From NCBI RefSeq assembly GCF_040675465.1, contig NZ_JBFAPA010000024.1, forward strand, positions 124,001 through 188,000: a stretch of 64,000 nucleotides of DNA. The letters are read 5' to 3'. A model generated the notes under the pieces. The model did no database searches. It was not told the DNA's origin and saw only the letters and a list, made by a program, of their open reading frames with translations. This document shows, in pieces, positions 59,108 through 64,000 of the stretch. Position numbers and translations under genes: made by a program. The stretch is from Kibdelosporangium sp040675465. GTDB lineage: Bacteria > Actinomycetota > Actinomycetes > Mycobacteriales > Pseudonocardiaceae. The number at the start of each line of letters is the position of its first letter. The stretch's first letter is position 1.

Positions 59108-60983
59108 CCAGGAGGACCTCCGCACGCCGGCGCGACGCCGAGTCAGGCAGCACCTTGACCGCGGCCCGGACAAGATCCCGGAACCCCGGCGGATGCCGCG
59201 CGAGCGCCTGGTTCAGGCACAACAGCGCCGTGCCGATCTCGGCGTGCCCCAGCATCACCGCCAGCGCGTGATCCAGCGACAGCGTCCGCAGGTCATGCAC
59301 GACCTCCGTCTGGTACCGCTCCCATCTCCCCCGATGGATGGTGAGCCCCACCCTGCCGCGGATCCTGCGCCCCGGGCGCAGCATCACGTGAATGGGTGAC
59401 AGCTCCGCAGCCGTGCAGCCATAGAGGCGGACCGCCGTATGGCTGGTCAGGACCGCTTCCGGGCCCGCTTGGCGGAGGGCTTCGGTGGCTCTCCGGATCA
59501 TCTCCGCTTCGGCTGCTGCTCGAGCGTCATGACTCGGCTTGGTGGGTGAGCGGGTTGTGGATCGCGTGGGGTCGAGCGGCCAGGAGTCGGGTGGGACGTG
59601 GAACGGGTGGTGGTGGGTGACGGGGACGTCGGCCAGGGGGCGCGGGTGGAGCCTGACCGTCGGCAGGAGCGGGGTGGGGACCACGGGAACGGCAGGGCCG
59701 GCCGCGGCGGGATCTGGGTAGGGAGCGGCGGCAGTCGGGGCGAGCAGGCCGCAGGCCTCAAGGGCGGCTCGGGTAGTTGCGAAGTCGGCGGCAGGATCGG
59801 GGGCCGGGTCTCCGGTGGGGTCGGCGGTCGGAGCCGCTGGCGTTGGGTTTGGGGCCGAGTCATCGGCTGGGCCAGTGGTCGGAACCGCTGGGGTTGGGCG
59901 TGGGGCCCAGTCTCCGGCTGGGCCAGCGGTCGGAGCCACTGGGGCCGGGGCCGGGGCCGGGATCGAGTCTCCGGCGGGATCAACGGTCGAGGCCGGTGGG
60001 GCTGGGCTTGGGGCCCAGTCTCCGGCGCGGCCAGCGGCCGAGGCCACAGCAGCTGGGTCCGGGGCCCAGTCTCCGGCGGGATCAGCGACCGAGGCCGCTG
60101 GAGCTGGACTCGGCGACCAGTCTGCAGCGACACCAGCCGTCGGGACCGATGGGGCTGGGCTTGGGGCCAACTCTCCGGCGGGGCCAGCGGTGGAGGCCGA
60201 TGGGGCTGGACTCGGGGCCCAGTCTGCAGCGGGATGAGCGGTCGGGGCCGCTGGGGCTGGGTTCGGGGCCGACTCTCCGGCGAGACCAGCGGCCGAGGCC
60301 ACAGGGGCCGGGTTCGGGGCCGACTCTCCGGCGAGACCAGCGGCCGAGGCCGCAGCGGCCGGGTTCGGGGCCGACTCGCCGACGAGACCAGCGGCCGAGG
60401 CCACAGGGGCCGGGTTCGGGGCGGAGTCAGCGGCTGGGCCATGGGCTCGGCCATCGACCTGGTCGAACGTCAGGTCGGCGGCCGGGGCAACTGCTAGGGC
60501 TGGGGCCGAGGCGAAGGTTTCCGGCGATGTGGAGGTAGCGGACAGCTCGGGATGTTTCTCAGGCGCGGCTACGCCTTGAGGGCTTGAAGTTGGGTGGGGC
60601 TGAGGAGGTGGTGTTGGGGCGGCTTTGTGGCCCAGGAGGGTTCGCCAAGGCACGCCGAGGGAGTCCAGCCGGGCGATGAGTGCGGCGGCCGTCGGGAACT
60701 CGGCATCCAGGGCGGATGTGGGCTGGGCGGAGGCAGCGTGAGAGGCCAGGCCGGGCGTGAGTTGGGAGGGGGCAGGGTAAGACGCCAGGCCAGGTGGGGA
60801 CTGGTTAGGGACAGGGCGAGACGCCAGGCCGGGTGGGGACTGGCTGGGGGCAGGCTGAGAAGCCAGGCCAGGTGGGGACTGGGTGGTTGCGGTTTCAGGG
60901 GCCGGGGCGGGGGCGGGCCCGGAGGGCGTGGCGTGCGGCGCCGGGGTGGATGTGAGGTGGGGCGGCGGGGCTTGGGTGGGCAT
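59100..60983 (-). CDS. Large Ala/Pro repeat protein with AbiEi-like C-terminus
   Basis: 627 residues. 1-90: SPPGLAS-type short repeats. 93-121: conserved-looking DAEFPTAAALIARLDSLGVP. About 187-400: some 12 copies of a 17-residue repeat (SAPNPAPVASAAGLAGE and variants with DWAPSP). About 460-627: folded domain with EAVLTSHTAVRLYGCTAAEL, IHVMLRPGRRIRGRVGLTIH and LSLDHALAVMLGHAEIGTAL, resembling AbiEi-type antitoxin/transcription factor C-terminal domains of actinobacteria. No signal peptide. No ribosome site at the ATG, so the true start could be inside. No AbiEii partner nearby. Role unknown. Confidence 0.65.
   Translation of the reverse strand: MPTQAPPPHLTSTPAPHATPSGPAPAPAPETATTQSPPGLASQPAPSQSPPGLASRPVPNQSPPGLASYPAPSQLTPGLASHAASAQPTSALDAEFPTAAALIARLDSLGVPWRTLLGHKAAPTPPPQPHPTSSPQGVAAPEKHPELSATSTSPETFASAPALAVAPAADLTFDQVDGRAHGPAADSAPNPAPVASAAGLVGESAPNPAAAASAAGLAGESAPNPAPVASAAGLAGESAPNPAPAAPTAHPAADWAPSPAPSASTAGPAGELAPSPAPSVPTAGVAADWSPSPAPAASVADPAGDWAPDPAAVASAAGRAGDWAPSPAPPASTVDPAGDSIPAPAPAPVAPTAGPAGDWAPRPTPAVPTTGPADDSAPNPTPAAPTADPTGDPAPDPAADFATTRAALEACGLLAPTAAAPYPDPAAAGPAVPVVPTPLLPTVRLHPRPLADVPVTHHHPFHVPPDSWPLDPTRSTTRSPTKPSHDARAAAEAEMIRRATEALRQAGPEAVLTSHTAVRLYGCTAAELSPIHVMLRPGRRIRGRVGLTIHRGRWERYQTEVVHDLRTLSLDHALAVMLGHAEIGTALLCLNQALARHPPGFRDLVRAAVKVLPDSASRRRAEVLLVS
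59788..60425 (-). repeat. Intragenic 51-bp tandem repeat (17 codons), about 12 copies
   Basis: Encodes the SAPNPAPVASAAGLAGE-type repeats of the large Ala/Pro protein. Copies near 60250-60430 are nearly identical (GGGTTCGGGGCCGACTCTCC theme), the rest diverged; all keep the reading frame. Confidence 0.8.
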
Positions 60984-61044
60984 GCGTCCACGATGGGGGA
61001 CGCATGCCTGGGGGCGGGAGGGTGTGGATAGGGCCTGTGGATAA

Positions 61045-62316
61045 CTAGCTGGCGAGGGCGGTGAGGGCGGTGTGGACCATCACGCGGATGCCGGTGAGCA
61101 GGGCCCGCTCGTCGAGCTGGAAGGTGGGTTGGTGCAGGTCGCGCATGACGCCGTCGCCCGGCCACACGCCCAGGCGGGCGAAGCTGCCCGGCACGTGCTC
61201 CAGGTACCAGCCGAAGTCCTCGCCGCCGGAGGACTGCTTGGTCCCCGCCAGCGCGTCGCTGCCCAGGGCCGACTCGATGCCCGCGCGCAGGATCGCCGTG
61301 GACTCACTGTCGTTCACGACCGGCGGCACACCGCGGCGGTGGTGCAGCTCGTAACCCACCCCGAGGGGGGTCATCAGGGACTGGACCAGGCCCGCCACCA
61401 GCGGCTCCATGTCCTCCCACACGTCGTGGTCGCCCGTTCGGAGGGTGCCGCGCAGCAGGCCTTCCTCCGGCACCGCGTTGGGCGCCTCACCCGCGTGCAC
61501 CGCGCCCCACACCAGCACCGTGCCCGACCGGGGGTCGACACGCCGGGACAGCAGGGCGGGCAGGCCGGTGATCAACGTGCCCAGCGCGTGCACCAGGTCC
61601 GCGGTCAGGTGTGGGCGGGAGGTGTGCCCGCCCGGGGAGGTCAGGCGCAGCTCCAGCAGGTCCGTGGCGGACGTGATCGCGCCGACGCGGGTGCCGATCC
61701 GGCCGACCTCGACCCGGGGGTCGCAGTGCAGCCCGAAGATCCGCTCGACCCCGTTCAACGCGCCCGCGTCGATCATGTCCAGCGCACCGCCCGGCATGGT
61801 CTCCTCGGCCGGCTGGAAGATCAGCCGCACCCGCCCGGGCAGTTCCGGCGCGGATGCCAGCGCCAGCCCGGCCGCGAGCAGAATCGTGGTGTGCGCATCA
61901 TGTCCACACGAGTGCGCCACGCCGTCCACGGTGGACGAAAACGGCAGACCGGTCGATTCCTGCAGTGGCAACGCATCGATGTCCGCACGCAGCGCGACAC
62001 ACCGGTCACCCGTGCCGACCTCGCAGATCAGCCCGGTGCCAGTTGGCCCGATCACCGGCTGCAGCCCAGCCGAGTGCAGCATCGTGGCGAGCAGCTGCGT
62101 AGTACGGAACTCCTGCCTGGACAGTTCCGGGTTCGCATGGATGTGCCGGTACCACGAGACGATGTCGCCAATGCTCGCGGAAAGCCATCCGTCCAACCAG
62201 GACGGCCCCCTACCGGCGCCGATGTCGTCCACAACAGGCATCGTCGCGGCAGTGCCGTTGACCAACACCTCGGGGTCCCCGTCCGGGGAGTCCACCCTTG
62301 AGTCCAGAACAGTCAT
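61045..62316 (-). CDS. amiA1: M20 family amidohydrolase, AmiA1-like
   Basis: 423-residue di-metal peptidase/N-acyl-amino-acid amidohydrolase. HANPELSRQEFRTTQ, RADIDALPLQESTGLPFSS, HSCGHDAHTTILLAA (metal His/Asp), FQPAEETMPGGALDMI (catalytic Glu pair), TSPGGHTSRPH and SGGEDFGWYLEHVPG are the M20D signatures. Same neighbours as M. tuberculosis amiA1 (Rv3305c). GGAGG 6-7 nt before the ATG at 62316 sets the start. Removes acyl groups from amino acids or related amides; exact substrate unknown. Confidence 0.92.
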   Translation of the reverse strand: MTVLDSRVDSPDGDPEVLVNGTAATMPVVDDIGAGRGPSWLDGWLSASIGDIVSWYRHIHANPELSRQEFRTTQLLATMLHSAGLQPVIGPTGTGLICEVGTGDRCVALRADIDALPLQESTGLPFSSTVDGVAHSCGHDAHTTILLAAGLALASAPELPGRVRLIFQPAEETMPGGALDMIDAGALNGVERIFGLHCDPRVEVGRIGTRVGAITSATDLLELRLTSPGGHTSRPHLTADLVHALGTLITGLPALLSRRVDPRSGTVLVWGAVHAGEAPNAVPEEGLLRGTLRTGDHDVWEDMEPLVAGLVQSLMTPLGVGYELHHRRGVPPVVNDSESTAILRAGIESALGSDALAGTKQSSGGEDFGWYLEHVPGSFARLGVWPGDGVMRDLHQPTFQLDERALLTGIRVMVHTALTALAS

Positions 62317-62562
62317 GCCGCACCTCCGCGGCAGCATCACGCAACCGTGACACCGAGTCGAGCTTCGTTGTCTTGAATGAACATCCTGCACGGTCGGCGC
62401 AAGAGAAGTGTCACTCGCGGCTCATCCTGCCCTATAGGGCTGTGCGGCAACTGCCAGACCCGTTGATCAAACCGGTCGCCGGTAGAGCCGGAGCGCCGAG
62501 CGGCACAGCCGATTTTACCCAGGCCGAAGCGATGACCGCCCAGCGAATACCACTCAATCGTG

Positions 62563-62578
62563 GATCTTGAGGAAGATC
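62563..62578 (-). terminator. Possible small terminator hairpin
   Basis: GATCTT-GAGG-AAGATC, 6-bp stem overlapping the stop codon of the small membrane protein gene; no T tract. Confidence 0.35.
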
Positions 62579-62864
62579 AACTACCGCCGGAGTCCTTCTG
62601 ACGCTTGCTGCGCGCGCGGTGGCCGATGATGACGATGCCCAGCAGCACCACCGCCGCCACGCCGATGACCAGCTTGTTCCGTGAGTTGGCGCCGTCCTGC
62701 GTGGTCGGCGCGGGCGGGATGTCCGGGCCAGCGGGCGCGGTGGTCTGCTGCGCCGCGGCCACTGGGACCCCGCGGTCCGACTGGTCCGCCATGGCACCGA
62801 CCGGAAGCACGAACACCAGCGCGAACAGACAAACCAGCAACGCCCGGGATACGGTTCGTACCAT
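62577..62864 (-). CDS. Small exported membrane protein
   Basis: 95 residues: signal peptide (RTVSRALLVCLFALVFVLPV, cut after AMA near 25), a short Pro/Ala/Asp-rich exterior of about 40 residues, one membrane helix (KLVIGVAAVVLLGIVIIG) and a basic tail HRARSKRQKDSGGS. Type I membrane topology, function unknown. Leaderless ATG whose -10 box overlaps the meaB stop codon. Confidence 0.78.
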   Translation of the reverse strand: MVRTVSRALLVCLFALVFVLPVGAMADQSDRGVPVAAAQQTTAPAGPDIPPAPTTQDGANSRNKLVIGVAAVVLLGIVIIGHRARSKRQKDSGGS

Positions 62865-62870
62865 TCCGCA

Positions 62871-62876
62871 ACATTA
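62871..62876 (-). promoter_or_regulatory. Leaderless -10 box (TAATGT) inside meaB end
   Basis: Minus-strand TAATGT, six bases, then ATG 62864. Its TAA is the stop codon of meaB (62874..62876). Confidence 0.6.
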
Positions 62877-63842
62877 ACGCAAGCCGAAGGCCTTCAGGAT
62901 CCGTTCGGCCGCCAGGGTGGGGGTCAGTCGCCCGTCCTGGACGTCACGTTCCACCTCTGGGGTGATGGCCCGTACCTCTGGGTTGTCACTCAGGCGGGAC
63001 ATCAGCGCGTCGCGGACCATCGACCAGGTCCAGTCCACCTGCTGACGGCTGCGCTTGGCGGTCAGCTCACCGGCCGCGTCGAGCGTCGAATGATGCGAGC
63101 GGACCTGCTCCCACAGCGTGTCCAGACCGGCGCCGGTCAGCCCGCTACAGGTCAGCACGGGTGGCGTCCACAGCTCGTCGCCCGACCGCAGCAGCCGGAG
63201 CGCCCCAGCGAGCTCACGGGCGGCCTTCCGGGCCTCCTTCTCGTGCTCGCCGTCCGCCTTGTTGACCGCGATCACGTCGGCCAGCTCCAGCACGCCCTTC
63301 TTGATGCCCTGCAGCTGGTCACCCGTCCGGGCGAGGGTCAGGAACAGGAAGCAGTCGACCATCCCGGCCACGGTGATCTCCGACTGCCCCACACCGACCG
63401 TCTCGACCAGCACGATGTCGTACCCGGCCGCCTCCATCAGCACGATCGTCTCGCGGGTGGCCCTGGCCACCCCGCCGAGCGTGCCGGAGGTCGGCGACGG
63501 CCGGATGAACGCCGCGGGGTCGACCGCGAGCCGGGCCATCCGGGTCTTGTCGCCGAGGATGCTGCCGCCGGTCCGGCTGGACGACGGGTCCACGGCCAGC
63601 ACCGCGACCTTGTGGCCGGCGGCGGTCAGCGACGTGCCCAGCGCGTCGATGAACGTGGACTTGCCCACGCCGGGCACGCCGGTGATGCCGACCCGGTGCG
63701 CCCCGCCGGCGTGCGGCAGCAGCTCGACGAGCATCTCCTGGGCCTGCTGGCGGTGGTCGGCGCGGGTCGACTCGACGAGCGTGATCGCCCTGGACAGGAC
63801 GGCCCGCTCGCCGGCGAGGACGCCGCGGACGAAGTCAGTCAT
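62874..63842 (-). CDS. meaB: Methylmalonyl-CoA mutase-associated GTPase
   Basis: 322-residue G3E-type GTPase protecting and reloading methylmalonyl-CoA mutase with cobalamin: VGITGVPGVGKSTFIDALGT (P-loop), AVDPSSSRTGGSILGDKTRM, VETVGVGQSEITVAGMVD and AVNKADGEHEKEARKA (NKxD). C-terminal arm intact. ATG overlaps the mutase stop by 8 nt (ATGACTGA), so they are coupled. Confidence 0.95.
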   Translation of the reverse strand: MTDFVRGVLAGERAVLSRAITLVESTRADHRQQAQEMLVELLPHAGGAHRVGITGVPGVGKSTFIDALGTSLTAAGHKVAVLAVDPSSSRTGGSILGDKTRMARLAVDPAAFIRPSPTSGTLGGVARATRETIVLMEAAGYDIVLVETVGVGQSEITVAGMVDCFLFLTLARTGDQLQGIKKGVLELADVIAVNKADGEHEKEARKAARELAGALRLLRSGDELWTPPVLTCSGLTGAGLDTLWEQVRSHHSTLDAAGELTAKRSRQQVDWTWSMVRDALMSRLSDNPEVRAITPEVERDVQDGRLTPTLAAERILKAFGLR

Positions 63843-64000
63843 GCCCGAGCTGGGCCCGCAGCTTGCCCAGCAGGTCCACGACCGCCTCGGCGATCACGGT
63901 CCCCGGCGGGAAGATCGCCGCGGCACCGGCCTCGTGGAGCGCGTCGAAGTCCTGCGGCGGGATGACGCCGCCGACCACGATCATGATGTCCGGGCGGCCC
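63835..64000 (-). CDS. Methylmalonyl-CoA mutase large subunit, C-terminal fragment
   Basis: Last 54 codons before the window edge: GRPDIMIVVGGVIPPQDFDA, EAGAAAIFPPGTVIAEAVVD, LLGKLRAQLGHD. This is the end of the B12-binding domain (GGxIPxxD, then the FGPGT-like FPPGT loop) of an alpha-type mutase. The enzyme turns methylmalonyl-CoA into succinyl-CoA, linking AccD5/AccA3 propionyl-CoA carboxylation to the TCA cycle. A related B12 mutase such as isobutyryl-CoA mutase is possible, but MeaB next door favours methylmalonyl-CoA. Confidence 0.9.
   Translation of the reverse strand, partial: GRPDIMIVVGGVIPPQDFDALHEAGAAAIFPPGTVIAEAVVDLLGKLRAQLGHD

Overview
The window is high-G+C actinobacterial chromosome, most likely from order Pseudonocardiales (Amycolatopsis/Saccharothrix/Lentzea-type); the genus cannot be fixed from this sequence. 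Reasons: gene content and order repeatedly match the Mycobacterium tuberculosis rmlD-lcp1-TIGR03089 ... fadE25-purE-purK-GtrA-PH protein-birA-accD5-accE5-maf-accA3 ... glpD2-lpdA-Rv3304-amiA1 stretch (as remembered, not searched), there are type VII (ESX) secretion parts (WXG100, PPE-like, EspG, TNT toxin), GT-C mannosyltransferases and class F sortases, and many genes have the actinobacterial leaderless layout (a TANNNT -10 box 6-8 nt before the start codon). No rRNA, tRNA, CRISPR or prophage genes were seen.

Layout. 1-5.1 kb: end of a dTDP-rhamnose operon (rmlB then rmlD, minus) divergent from two LytR-CpsA-Psr ligases, a TIGR03089 protein and a VOC protein: the step that joins secondary polymers to peptidoglycan through a rhamnose linker. 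5.1-15.2 kb: FadE25-like acyl-CoA dehydrogenase, acyl-CoA ligase, a frameshifted ricin-like gene, and a minus-strand operon of three overlapping GT-C glycosyltransferases followed by purK and purE. 15.4-21.8 kb: an ECF sigma factor fused to its own zinc-finger/membrane anti-sigma-like part and a large Pro/Thr-rich exterior, two GtrA proteins, a two-component system and hisN. 21.8-27 kb: an FAD monooxygenase and TetR gene sharing one operator sequence, then an ESX-type polymorphic toxin cassette (YbaB-like, WXG100-like, TNT NAD glycohydrolase toxin, putative immunity protein). 27-39.2 kb: HMG-CoA lyase, PH-domain protein, BirA and the acyl-CoA carboxylase genes accD5, accE5 and accA3 around a secreted S15 hydrolase, an AhpD-like protein and Maf, then three tandem DUF1707 membrane proteins.

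39.1-41.4 kb is a decay zone: remains of a three-gene ABC exporter with frameshifts and deletions, a tandem repeat of about 54 bp, and a 138-bp inverted repeat. 41.4-45 kb: a methyltransferase and acetyltransferase (divergent, both leaderless) and an orphan PE-like/PPE-like/EspG cassette. 45.6-49.9 kb: glycerol catabolism (glpD divergent from glpFK). 50.7-57.1 kb: two paralogous cassettes of class F sortase plus a small exported substrate ending in a non-canonical AETGGG-membrane-RRLR sorting signal, a third substrate that lost its anchor, duplicated structured leaders, and 1.7 kb of repeat-rich non-coding DNA with an 8-bp array interrupted by an assembly gap (97 N). 57-64 kb: LpdA, a gamma-glutamylcyclotransferase-like protein, a huge Ala/Pro repeat protein, an AmiA1-like amidohydrolase, a small membrane protein, meaB and the end of methylmalonyl-CoA mutase.

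Together the region joins cell-envelope assembly (rhamnose linker, LCP, GT-C enzymes, sortases), odd-chain/branched acyl-CoA metabolism (FadE, AccA/D/E with BirA, HMG-CoA lyase, mutase/MeaB) and surface or competition systems (ESX/TNT). The least described parts are the sortase/leader block, the leaderless promoter layout, the repeat families, and the shared terminator-hairpin sequence.
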